This document shows, piece by piece, positions 8,382 through 16,179 of a stretch of DNA of 47,500 nucleotides (the stretch's first letter is position 1; each line of letters starts with the position of its first letter). A program made the translations under genes and the position numbers. Source of the stretch: Methylobacterium pseudosasicola (lineage in GTDB: Bacteria > Pseudomonadota > Alphaproteobacteria > Rhizobiales > Beijerinckiaceae); contig NZ_FOTK01000042.1 of the NCBI RefSeq assembly GCF_900114535.1, positions 1 to 47,500 of the forward strand. The letters run 5' to 3'. The notes under the pieces were generated by a model, which was not told where the DNA came from, made no database searches, and worked only from the letters and a program-made list of their open reading frames with translations.

Positions 8382-8720
8382 TCAGGGCGTCGGCTTCAAC
8401 GCCGTGAGGTAGTCGACGATGGTCTGCACGTCGGCCTGATCGACCGGAGCCTTGTAGACGTGAACCATCTTGTTCACGGTCTCGGTCCACTGCGCCTTCG
8501 AGAGCTTGGGCTGGGTCAACACCATCCCGGCCGAGTGGCAGGCGAGGCAGTTGTTGTTGACCGCCTCGGCCCCGGGCCCGTCGGGGAAGATCCGGTCGGA
8601 GGTCGGCATCTCGATCGATTGCGAGGTGAAGCGCATCGGCTCGGGAGCCGGGGTGGCGAGCGCCACCAGGGGAGACAGTATGAGCGCGACGCTGAGGGCC
8701 GCAGAGCGGATCGGGGTCAT
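8382..8720 (-). CDS. sorB: Monoheme cytochrome c, SorB-like sulfite dehydrogenase subunit
   Basis: This 112-residue protein has a Sec signal peptide (residues 1-23, ending ALA). A single heme c attachment motif CLACH lies at about residues 57-61, with a Met-containing KMVHVYKAP segment that may supply the distal ligand. It lies 11 bases downstream of the SorA-like gene on the same strand. SorB in Starkeya novella is the cytochrome subunit of periplasmic sulfite:cytochrome c oxidoreductase and takes electrons from the Moco subunit SorA. The ATG at 8720 begins the signal peptide; the frame extends upstream only as antisense of SorA coding sequence. Confidence 0.8.
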   Translation of the reverse strand: MTPIRSAALSVALILSPLVALATPAPEPMRFTSQSIEMPTSDRIFPDGPGAEAVNNNCLACHSAGMVLTQPKLSKAQWTETVNKMVHVYKAPVDQADVQTIVDYLTALKPTP

Positions 8721-8731
8721 GGCTGTTCTCC

Positions 8732-9955
8732 TCAAGCGGCCTGGAAGGACACGGCCTCGATGCCGTTCTGCATGAAGCCGGCCCCGTTCCAGACCCGTTC
8801 CTTGGGCTGTGCGACGCCGTTGGTGTTGGTGCAGCGGACCCTGACCGTGTGGGTGCCGGCGGCCGGCGCCGGCAGGCTGCCCTCGAAGCGACGGAAGCTG
8901 TAGGGGCCCTCGTCCACGCCGAGCTGTGCTGGAAACCACGTCGCCCCGCCGTCGCCTGAGAACTCGACCGTCTTCACCCCACAATCGCCGCCGAAGGCGA
9001 TGCCGCGAACGACCACGGGCGTTCCAGCCGCCACCTTTGCGCCGTCCTGCAGGTTGGTGACGAACGAGCGTGGCACCATCCTGTTGATCGGCACCGTCTT
9101 GAAGCCGGTCTGGCCGGGCTTGATGTTGGCGCCCGGCACGTCCGGGATGCGGTAAGCGGTCTTCATCCAGTACTGGTCGTCGGGCTTGTCCAGCACCTCG
9201 ATGTCGGACAGCATCTTGACCCAGTAGGTCGAGTACCAGCCCGGCACCACGAGGCGGAGGGGGAAGCCGTTGAGCAGCGGCAGCTGCTCGCCGTTCATGG
9301 CGTAGGCGATCATCACCTCACCATTGTTGGCGAGGTCGAGATCGAGCGACTTCTTGAAGTCTGGCGCGTCGTCGACCACAGGCTCGTCGAGGCCGCTGAA
9401 GCGAACCTGCACGGCGCCGGCCTTCACCCCGGCCCGTTCGAGCACGTCCTTGAGGCGCACGCCGGTCCATTTGGCGTTGCCCATCGAGCCGTTGGCCCAT
9501 TGCGCGCCGGGCACTCGCGGCTCGAACAGACCGCGCGAATTGCCCGAGCACTGGTTGACCGCGGCGATCTCGAAGCGGGGAAGGCCGGCGATGGCGTCGA
9601 GGGAGAGCGAGAGTTCTTTCTCGACATGGCCGTGGACCTTCAGCCGGAAGGTGCCGGCGTCGACCTCGGTCGGGATCGAGGCCCAGTGCCAGCGCACGTA
9701 AAAGCGGTCGTTGGGGGTGAACACGCCCTCGTCGAACACCGCAAACGGCGTCTCCAGCAGCGGCGGATGGGTGCGCTGGAGGATCATCTCGCCTTTGCCG
9801 GGAAAGGCCGTGGTCAGATCCCGCACATCCGGGCCGCCGGGTAGCGGCAGCTTCACCGAGCCCGCGGCCCAGGCCGGCATCGCGGCGGCGAGGCTGCCGA
9901 GCCCGAGCCCGCCTAACAGGAGGCGGCGGTTCGTCGGTCTGTCCAATCCGTGCAT
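8732..9955 (-). CDS. sorA: Periplasmic sulfite dehydrogenase, molybdopterin subunit (SorA-like)
   Basis: This is a 407-residue protein with a Tat signal peptide (NRRLLLGGLGLGSLAAAMPA). The Moco domain shows FYVRWHWASIP (active-site Arg and His), the Mo-ligating Cys in NQCSGNSRG, and GWYSTYWVKML with the conserved Tyr region; a Mo-co dimerisation domain follows from about residue 290. These are hallmarks of SorA. The ATG at 9955 is preferred over TTG at 9970 because GGGAGAG just before it is a good ribosome-binding site. It forms a two-gene unit with the cytochrome c subunit and has the ECF-type motif at 10030-10057 upstream. It is expected to oxidise periplasmic sulfite to sulfate and pass electrons to cytochrome c. 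Confidence 0.88.
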   Translation of the reverse strand: MHGLDRPTNRRLLLGGLGLGSLAAAMPAWAAGSVKLPLPGGPDVRDLTTAFPGKGEMILQRTHPPLLETPFAVFDEGVFTPNDRFYVRWHWASIPTEVDAGTFRLKVHGHVEKELSLSLDAIAGLPRFEIAAVNQCSGNSRGLFEPRVPGAQWANGSMGNAKWTGVRLKDVLERAGVKAGAVQVRFSGLDEPVVDDAPDFKKSLDLDLANNGEVMIAYAMNGEQLPLLNGFPLRLVVPGWYSTYWVKMLSDIEVLDKPDDQYWMKTAYRIPDVPGANIKPGQTGFKTVPINRMVPRSFVTNLQDGAKVAAGTPVVVRGIAFGGDCGVKTVEFSGDGGATWFPAQLGVDEGPYSFRRFEGSLPAPAAGTHTVRVRCTNTNGVAQPKERVWNGAGFMQNGIEAVSFQAA

Positions 9956-10029
9956 GGTCTCTCCCTTCAAAGTTCGTCGGCGTCGATGCGTTCGAGGGCA
10001 CCGGACCCGTGGCGATTCCTTGCGACTAG

Positions 10030-10057
10030 GGAGATGCTACGGGATGCGTTTTATTCC
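10030..10057 (-). promoter_or_regulatory. Putative ECF sigma promoter for sorAB
   Basis: GGAATA (10057-10052, in the context GGGAATAAA) is followed after 14 bases by GCATCTCC (10037-10030) on the minus strand, 75 bases upstream of the sorA ATG. It is the fourth copy of the motif seen at 2887, 2972 and 8310. Confidence 0.68.
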
Positions 10058-10151
10058 CACCAACGGTCTTTCGCGATGCGAACGATCTCCCAACGCGATG
10101 ATTTGAGAATTTTGGATCTCCGCGCCGGTGGTGCTAGATATCGTCTCGACG

Positions 10152-11348
10152 TCAAACCGCCGGTGCTTCGACAGGCGCGGCCCTGCGATGCCCGAACAAG
10201 GCGTGACGCTCGGCGAAACCGCGAAGGGCGACAATGCCGAGCGGTTCGAGGGCATGCGCCAGGCCGTGGAGGAAGGTGTCGGTGGCGATCAGCGGCGTGT
10301 CGTAGGTCTTGCACAGGCGCTCGACGCGAGCGAGCACGTTGAGATCGCGGCCGATCGCCGTGAAGTCGACCCGGTCGCCGCCGCCGATATTGCCGTAGGC
10401 GACCTCCCCAACATGAAGTGCGACGCCGACCTCAAAGGCAGCCCTGTCACCGTCGCGCAGGGTCGCAAGCGCATCGAGTGCGGCCTCGGCGGCACGCAAG
10501 GCGGCACGGCGCGCCTCGGCCTCGTCGCGATCGGCATCGAACACGGCCAGCAGCCCGTCACCAATATACTTTAGCACCTTGCCGCCTTCCGCCTCGACGG
10601 CCGGCACGATGGCATCGAACATCCGGTTGAGGGCGGCCACGATATGGTCGGGGCTTTGCCGGTCGGACAGTTCACCGAACCCGCGCAGGTCGGTCAGCAT
10701 CATCGCGGCCCGCATGAGGCGCACGTCTCCGCGCCGCACCGTGCCGGCCAGGATCTGCCGCGCCGGGTCGCGCCCGACATAGGCGCTCAGCACCGCGCCG
10801 AGCATGTCGTCGAGCGCCTTGATCTCGAACAGCAGCGAGAACGGCTCGACCAGCGCCAGCAACGTGTCGATCTCGATCGGCGTGAAGCCGCCCGGTCTCA
10901 CCGTGGCCCAGGAGGCGGCGCCCATGCGTCCACGCGCGGCGCGCAGCGGCACGAGGAGGTAGTCGGTCAGACCCTCGTCGCGAAGCTCGCCGAGCACGGG
11001 AAACGGCAGCAGCCCATCCCCGTCGAGACGGTATCGGAACGGGGTACGAGTCTCGACCACGTGCTCGACGGTGTTGCCGTGGAAGGTCGGCGTCCCCTCG
11101 ATGCCGTGGCGGCGACGCAGGGCTATGCTCGGCGCTCCTGGATGCCAGACGCGCATTACCCACTGGAACGAGGGATGCAGGGTCGGCGCGTGGGTGGTGG
11201 CGCGGGCCAGTTGCAGGCCGAGCCCCGAGAGGCACGCACTGAAACCGTCGAGAAGGGCTGCCGCGTCCGCCGCTTTGCGACCCGGCCCCATCAACCATCC
11301 TGTCGCCTGCGCGACCGCCTCGGACGAAGATTGGGACGAACGTGTCAC
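10152..11348 (-). CDS. Class III adenylate/guanylate cyclase
   Basis: This is a 398-residue soluble protein. The C-terminal catalytic domain (about residues 205-385) shows the metal-binding Asp in MMLTDLRGFGELSD, the second metal Asp in GGKVLKYIGDGLLAVFDAD, and the FTAIGRDLNVLARVE segment of class III cyclases. The N-terminal ~190 residues lack membrane spans and are not a clear PAS or GAF match; they probably sense a signal. The GTG at 11348 has GGGAG about 8 bases upstream. It makes cAMP (or cGMP) from the nucleoside triphosphate. It lies between the sulfite genes and a putative sulfate exporter; a functional link is not established. Confidence 0.87.
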   Translation of the reverse strand: MTRSSQSSSEAVAQATGWLMGPGRKAADAAALLDGFSACLSGLGLQLARATTHAPTLHPSFQWVMRVWHPGAPSIALRRRHGIEGTPTFHGNTVEHVVETRTPFRYRLDGDGLLPFPVLGELRDEGLTDYLLVPLRAARGRMGAASWATVRPGGFTPIEIDTLLALVEPFSLLFEIKALDDMLGAVLSAYVGRDPARQILAGTVRRGDVRLMRAAMMLTDLRGFGELSDRQSPDHIVAALNRMFDAIVPAVEAEGGKVLKYIGDGLLAVFDADRDEAEARRAALRAAEAALDALATLRDGDRAAFEVGVALHVGEVAYGNIGGGDRVDFTAIGRDLNVLARVERLCKTYDTPLIATDTFLHGLAHALEPLGIVALRGFAERHALFGHRRAAPVEAPAV

Positions 11349-11392
11349 GGCAGTTCTCCCATCGAGAAGTCAGATCGATGCCATAGCGCGGA

Positions 11393-12490
11393 TCAGACAA
11401 GGCCGAGCACATGGATCAGGCCGAGGCTGACGGCGGCGATGGCAAGGAGCGAGGCGACCACCGCCAGGGTCACCCGCGCCCCGGCCTTGGCGACGCTACG
11501 CACGTCGACCCCGAGGCCGAGCGCCGCCATCGAGACCACGGTCAGCACGTTGGCGGTCTCCGACATCGGCGCGAGGGCGACCTGCGGGATCAGCCCGGCC
11601 GAGCGGAGCCCCGCGAGCGCCAGGAAGGCGAGGATGAACCACGGCACCAGGCGCTGGATCGCAAGGCCGCCGCGGGCCGGGCGGTCGCCGACTGTGACGC
11701 CGGGGGCGGCCTCGTCGGTCTCCTCGCGCAGCCGGCTCGCGCCGAGGAAGAGCACCAGGACGACCGGGCCGAGCATCAGCACCCGGACGAGCTTCACCAG
11801 GGTTCCGACCTGGACGCTGAGCGCCGCGACCGGCGCGGTGGCGGCGAGAACCTGGGGCACGGCGTAGACGGTGAGGCCGGCGAGCACCCCGTACTGCATC
11901 GGCGACAGGCCGAGCAGCGGCACCAGCAGCGGCAGGCCGAGCACCACCAGCACGCCGAGCACCGCGGTGAAGGCGATGGAGGCGGCGACGTCCTCGCCGT
12001 CGGCGCCGATCACCGGGGCCGTGGCGGCGATGGCGGAGTTCCCGCAGATCGAGTTGCCGCAGGCGACGAGGATCGCCATGCGCGGGTGCAGCCCGAGCAC
12101 CCGGCCGATGCCGTAGCTCGACAGGATCGCGGCTACGACGACGCCCGCGATGCCAAAGAGCAGGCCTGGACCGGCGGCGAGGATCGTCGTGAGGCTGAGC
12201 GAGGCCCCGAGCAGAACGACCGCGATCTCCAGCACGGTCTTGGCCCCGAAGGCGATGCCGGGAAAGAAACGCTGCGACGGGGTCCAGGCGGTGCGGATCG
12301 CGCTCCCGAGCAGGATTGCCAGCACCAGGGCTTCGAGCCAAGCGCGACCGAACAGGTGCGTCTCGACGGCCTCGAAGCCGACCGCTGCGGCGGTAACTGC
12401 CACGCAAAGGCTCAGTCCTGGAAGGATGGCTCTCGTGCCGGCCAGGGCACGCATCGATCGAGGGTGGGAGACAAGTCTGGGGGCGGGCAT
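11393..12490 (-). CDS. YeiH-family putative sulfate exporter
   Basis: This 365-residue integral membrane protein (UPF0324/COG2855) has about ten hydrophobic helices, for example LEALVLAILLGSAI, TVLEIAVVLLGASLSL, LLFGIAGVVVAAIL and NVLTVVSMAALGLGVDVRSV. The family motif VACGNSICGNSAIAATAPVI is intact. The ATG at 12490 is chosen over the upstream start at 12538 because GGAG lies 7 bases before it. Homologues are annotated as putative sulfate exporters and often sit near LysR genes and sulfite or sulfur oxidation genes; here it could remove sulfate made by sulfite oxidation. Transport specificity is family-based. Confidence 0.85.
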   Translation of the reverse strand: MPAPRLVSHPRSMRALAGTRAILPGLSLCVAVTAAAVGFEAVETHLFGRAWLEALVLAILLGSAIRTAWTPSQRFFPGIAFGAKTVLEIAVVLLGASLSLTTILAAGPGLLFGIAGVVVAAILSSYGIGRVLGLHPRMAILVACGNSICGNSAIAATAPVIGADGEDVAASIAFTAVLGVLVVLGLPLLVPLLGLSPMQYGVLAGLTVYAVPQVLAATAPVAALSVQVGTLVKLVRVLMLGPVVLVLFLGASRLREETDEAAPGVTVGDRPARGGLAIQRLVPWFILAFLALAGLRSAGLIPQVALAPMSETANVLTVVSMAALGLGVDVRSVAKAGARVTLAVVASLLAIAAVSLGLIHVLGLV

Positions 12491-12544
12491 GGATGGCTCC
12501 GATGTGATGCCGGAGAATCCCACTTCCCTTTCGTTCACTCCAAC

Positions 12545-12580
12545 GGAATGATTAGATAATTCCCATCAACTGAATAGATG
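12545..12580. promoter_or_regulatory. Two adjacent inverted repeats upstream of the YeiH-like gene
   Basis: GGAAT-N9-ATTCC (12545-12563) abuts CATC-N9-GATG (12564-12580). Both are perfect short inverted repeats with the same 9-base spacer, lying 55-90 bases upstream of the exporter ATG in an AT-richer stretch. The arrangement fits a dimeric regulator such as a LysR-type protein binding two sites; the regulator is not identified. Confidence 0.4.
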
Positions 12581-12649
12581 AAAGGAGGCTTCCTTTGCAG
12601 CTTGCGGAGATCCATTTTGGGGGGCCGACAGGCGCATTCAACTGTCGAT

Positions 12650-13276
12650 CTAGCGGGCCTCGATCGTCGTATCCGCAGCAAACTCATAGATCCTGACGGA
12701 GCCCGTCGCGAGTTCGAGGTGCTCGACCTCCGCCGGGCTGAGGTCGTCGAGCGCCATAGCGAGCGCCCGCAGGCAATTACCGTGGGCGACGACGAGCACG
12801 TCCCCGCCCATGACCGCCGGTAGGATGGATCGGAGGTAGCATGGCACGATGCGGGCGAGGGTATCGCGCAGGCTCTCACCGTTCGGCGGCGCCTCGGCGT
12901 AGGAGCGCCGCCAGGTCTCGATCCGCTCCGCCCCCCAGCGCGCATCGGCGGCGGTCCTGTCGAGCCCGCTGAGGTCGCCGTAGTCTCGCTCGTCGAGCGC
13001 GGCGAAGCGTTGAGGGATTAATCCAGGTTGCCCGAGCGTATCGAGGATAAGCCGGCCGCTCACGACGGCCCGCGTCAGCGTCGAGGTGAAGGCATCGGAA
13101 AAGCGCCAGCTGCGCTCGGCCAAACGCCTCCCGGCTGCCACGGCTTCTATCCGACCCTGCTCGGTCAAGGGCGAGTCCAGCAATCCCGTGAACAGACCGG
13201 ATCGGTTGGCTACGCTCTGGCCATGCCGGACCAGCACGAGACGTCGCGTGATTGGGGCTTTGCGATCGTGAATCAC
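12650..13276 (-). CDS. gpmA: 2,3-bisphosphoglycerate-dependent phosphoglycerate mutase
   Basis: This is a 208-residue histidine phosphatase superfamily protein of the length usual for alphaproteobacterial GpmA. Catalytic His is in LVLVRHGQSVAN, the acidic residue in LDERDYGDLSGLDR, and the second His in VVAHGNCLRALAM; the GESLRDT segment is also conserved. It interconverts 3- and 2-phosphoglycerate in glycolysis and gluconeogenesis. The GTG at 13276 is chosen because GGGAG lies just upstream and the protein then matches family length; the open frame extends to 13387 without coding character. It appears to be transcribed alone. Confidence 0.87.
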   Translation of the reverse strand: MIHDRKAPITRRLVLVRHGQSVANRSGLFTGLLDSPLTEQGRIEAVAAGRRLAERSWRFSDAFTSTLTRAVVSGRLILDTLGQPGLIPQRFAALDERDYGDLSGLDRTAADARWGAERIETWRRSYAEAPPNGESLRDTLARIVPCYLRSILPAVMGGDVLVVAHGNCLRALAMALDDLSPAEVEHLELATGSVRIYEFAADTTIEAR

Positions 13277-13722
13277 TCTGTCTCCCAAGGCAGAGCACTT
13301 TTGCGCCGGTCGCATCGCCTCTGATGAAGTCGGCATCCGGATGCTGCCCCGGCCGCGCAACGGATGGCGAGCAAGGCCGCACATCATATTCCTCCCTGCG
13401 ACTCTTGCGTATTCGGCCTATCCGGACCTTTTCCGAGAATGGCGGCAACCTCGATCCTGGAGCGCTTTCTTCCCGCGCAGTAAGGACCATCAACGGCAAA
13501 GTTTTTTCGAACGCAGCGGCCCCAGAAATTTCGATAAGTGCGGGACGAAGGCGTCGAGGTTCTGTGTCGTCGTTCTTTCGCAATACGGCCGACGAACGAC
13601 GCCGGCTTGCGACACCTCAGCCACCGACGAAACCGTCCCAGGCGCCGCAAGTTGACCAGTTCGCGGTATTCCCAGGCGCGTTCAGGCCAGGGCTCACATC
13701 CGTGATGTTAGGGACGTGGGGG
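13277..13722. other. Intergenic region between divergent genes, no gene recognised
   Basis: About 445 bases separate gpmA from the broken HWE kinase, which is transcribed away from it. The stretch is AT-richer around 13400-13560 and would hold both promoters. No repeat, RNA gene or recognisable protein remnant was seen. Confidence 0.45.
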
Positions 13723-14729
13723 ATGCCGGTGCGGAGCGAGGAACACGGCCCGGGCGGTATCGCCCCCGGGTTGCTTCAGGCGGCGGTCGAGGCGTCCGGC
13801 GAGGCCATCCTGATCACCTCGGCCGAGCTCGATGAGCCGGGCCCCCGCATCGAGTACGCCAATCCTGCCTTCACCGACATGACCGGCTACGAGTTAGCGG
13901 AGGTGCTGGGACGCTCGCCACGGTTCCTGCAGGGACCGAGGACTGACCGCGCCGTGCTCGACCAGCTCCGCGCCTCGCTCCAGGCCGGTGAACCCGCACG
14001 GGGCGAGGCGGTCAACTACCGCAAGGACGGCTCGACCTACATGGTCGAGTGGCTCATCACGCCGGTGCACTGCGGCGACAGCCAGATCACGCATTGGGTC
14101 TCGGCCCAGCGGGACGTCACCGACCGCCGCGGCTTCGAGGATCGCCAATCCCTGATGGTTCGCGAGCTCCATCATCGGGTCAAAACACTCTCGCGACGGT
14201 CCAGGCCGTGCTAAACGCGACCCTGCGCTCGTCCGTCACGATGGACGAGTTCTCAAGCGCCTTCGGCGGTCGCATCATGTCGCTGGCCCGGACGCACTCA
14301 CTGATCACCGAGGACCAAGCGCAGGTTGCCTCGTTTGAGGGGCTGCTGCGGGCCGAGCTCGACCCCTACGCCGACGGCGGGCGGATCTCACTCCGAGGAC
14401 CGCCCCTGCTACTTCCCTCCGACCTCGCCGTGCCCGTCAGCATGGCGCTGCACAAACTCACCACCAACGCCTTCCGACACGGGGCCCTGGCGGATCCAGG
14501 CGGGCGGGTCGAGGTAACCTGGGCGGCCGAGGTCGAGGAGACGGGTCCCTGGCTGGCCTGGACGTGGAACGAGCATGACGGGCCGCCGCCGACCCTGCCG
14601 ACCCGCGAGGGTTTCGGCACCCGGCTCCTCATGAAAATCCTGACCGCACAGGTCGCGGCCGAGGTCGACATCAAGTTCGATGCCGACGGATTGCGCGTCC
14701 ATGTCAGGGTCCCGCTCGGACGCGGCTGA
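13723..14729 (+). pseudogene. LOV-like/HWE histidine kinase broken by a 1-base frameshift
   Basis: Two frames together encode a near-complete paralogue of the intact kinase at 27710-28714. The first frame (13723-14214) gives a PAS/LOV-type domain and reads through RELHHRVK; the second (from about 14186 to 14729) resumes with NTLATVQAVLNATL-like sequence and the HATPase domain ending in HVRVPLGRG. One A appears lost in the A-run at 14182-14185, exactly inside the HHRVKN phosphoacceptor motif. The LOV-position motif is GRSPRFLQG, with Pro66 where photoactive LOV domains have Cys. Both halves retain good coding character, so the break is recent, or is a base-calling error in the homopolymer. Confidence 0.8.
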
Positions 14730-14912
14730 AGGACTTCCAGTCGGAACGATACCGCGATCGACGCTCCCCGCGCGGGGCCGACCGCTATTTGAATTGAGCC
14801 GCTGGTTCGGCATGAAGCGTTGCGGAGGCGACCGTATCGCGGTCGCGGCTCGTGGGCGTCGGGACGGCGTTCCGAGTAGACAATCCGCCCGTGGCCCGCG
14901 GTTCAGGGGACA

Positions 14913-15038
14913 AATCCGGCGATGTGGGTGCGCAGTCGCCAGTTCCCCGGCCGCATCGTCACCGTGAGCAACTCAAAAATCTTCTCAAACCCGGTCTACG
15001 AAGACACCGGCGACTTCCCGTACACCCAGGAAGCTATT
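14913..15038 (+). pseudogene. Fragment of an MscS-family mechanosensitive channel
   Basis: Translation from 14913 gives RQFPGRIVTVSNSKIFSNPV then YEDTGDFPYTQEAI. This closely resembles the conserved GRIVTVSNAKIF..PVYNYTRDFP segment of MscS-type channels that follows the pore helix. No other part of an MscS gene is recognisable on either side, and the frame is not continued by family sequence. It is therefore a remnant of about 40 codons within the 345-base gap between the broken kinase and the glutathione transferase gene. The rest of that gap (14730-14912) holds nothing recognised. Confidence 0.55.
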
Positions 15039-15074
15039 GCCGCTCATGCTTCCAGGCCGCCGAGTTTCCGCGCC

Positions 15075-15710
15075 TCAGGTCTTCGGGACCTCCATGCCGC
15101 GTCGGACGGCAGGCCGCTCGCCGACCCGGGCCAACCACGCATGCACGTTCGGGACGTCGCCGAGCGTGCCAGCGAGTGGTTCCTTCAGGAACGACGTGGC
15201 CGCCACGGTCCAGGCGTAGCAGGCGATGTCGGCGATGGAGTAGTCCGCGCCCGCGAGGTAGGCCTCCTCGCCGAGCCGCTTGTCCATGACGTGCAGCAGG
15301 CGGTCGGCCTCGTCGGTGAACCGCTTGATCGCGAGCGGCGCCTTCTCGTCGGAGCGTACCGCGAAGAAGCCGAGCTGGCCCAGCATCGGACCCAGCCCGC
15401 CCATCTGCCAGTGCAGCCACTCCAGGGCCTTATAGCGGGCAGGCCCAGAGTGTGCGAGGAAGTGCCCGGTCTTCTCGGCGAGATAGGTGAGGATCGCACC
15501 GCTCTCGAATACCGAAAGGGTACCGCCCTCCACCTCGTCGTCGACGATGGCCGGGATCTTGTTGTTGGGCGAGACCTTTAGGAAGTCGGGGGCGAACTGC
15601 TCGTCCTTTCCGATGTTCACCGGCACCACCGTGTAGGGTATCGCGCACTCCTCAAGCATGATCGGGATCTTGCGACCGTTCGGGGTCGACCAAGTATAAA
15701 GCGTGATCAT
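15075..15710 (-). CDS. Glutathione S-transferase family protein (YfcG/Ure2-like)
   Basis: This 211-residue protein has an N-terminal thioredoxin-fold domain (residues 1-82: MITLYTWSTPNGRKIPIMLE, then NNKIPAIVDDE and SVFESGAILTYLAEKTG) and an all-helical C-terminal domain. The TPNGRK segment and ESGAIL are typical of the Nu-class/YfcG group of glutathione-dependent disulfide-bond oxidoreductases. The ATG at 15710 begins the beta-strand of the fold; longer open frame upstream is not coding. It lies 41 bases downstream of a small gene on the same strand. It probably uses glutathione to reduce disulfides or peroxides. Confidence 0.88.
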   Translation of the reverse strand: MITLYTWSTPNGRKIPIMLEECAIPYTVVPVNIGKDEQFAPDFLKVSPNNKIPAIVDDEVEGGTLSVFESGAILTYLAEKTGHFLAHSGPARYKALEWLHWQMGGLGPMLGQLGFFAVRSDEKAPLAIKRFTDEADRLLHVMDKRLGEEAYLAGADYSIADIACYAWTVAATSFLKEPLAGTLGDVPNVHAWLARVGERPAVRRGMEVPKT

Positions 15711-15751
15711 GCGCGTCCCTTTCGCTTTGCGTCCTCCGGCGGTCTGAGTCC

Positions 15752-15961
15752 CTATCGAAGGGTCGCGGATTCGCCGGGCTTCAGATGGGGGTCGCCACCG
15801 TCGGGGCCTCCGAGGGACACGTGATCGTTCAGGCGTCCCAGGTGCTCGAAGACGTGCTCGAAGGCATCGGTCACGGCGCGCTCGAAGGAGCCGTCGCCCT
15901 TGCCCTGTGCGTCCTTCAGGGCCGCCAACAGCGCGCGGTGCTTCTCGGTATCCGCCGACAT
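15752..15961 (-). CDS. Small hypothetical protein
   Basis: This is a 69-residue protein with an excellent ribosome-binding site (AGGGAGGAATTAGACG before the ATG). The first half is predicted helical (KHRALLAALKDAQGKGDGSF, then AVTDAFEHVFEHL) with no signal peptide or membrane span; the C-terminal third is Gly/Asp/Pro rich. I do not recognise a family. It is probably co-transcribed with the glutathione transferase gene 41 bases downstream. Confidence 0.6.
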   Translation of the reverse strand: MSADTEKHRALLAALKDAQGKGDGSFERAVTDAFEHVFEHLGRLNDHVSLGGPDGGDPHLKPGESATLR

Positions 15962-16179
15962 CGTCTAATTCCTCCCTACCGGTTGCAGGCCCGGCTCTGG
16001 GAGCCAATTTTCCTGAAGCAAGGCGGTTCCCGGCGGTCATGCGGTCCACGGCTTTCGGATCCCAGAAAACTTGCCCGCCTGCGTGGCTTGGCGGCCCGGG
16101 CACGCTCCGGTGACGCGCATCTCGTCTGGGGGTATGCGGGACCGACCGCATTCCGAGCCCATCGTTAGGAGACCCGCGC

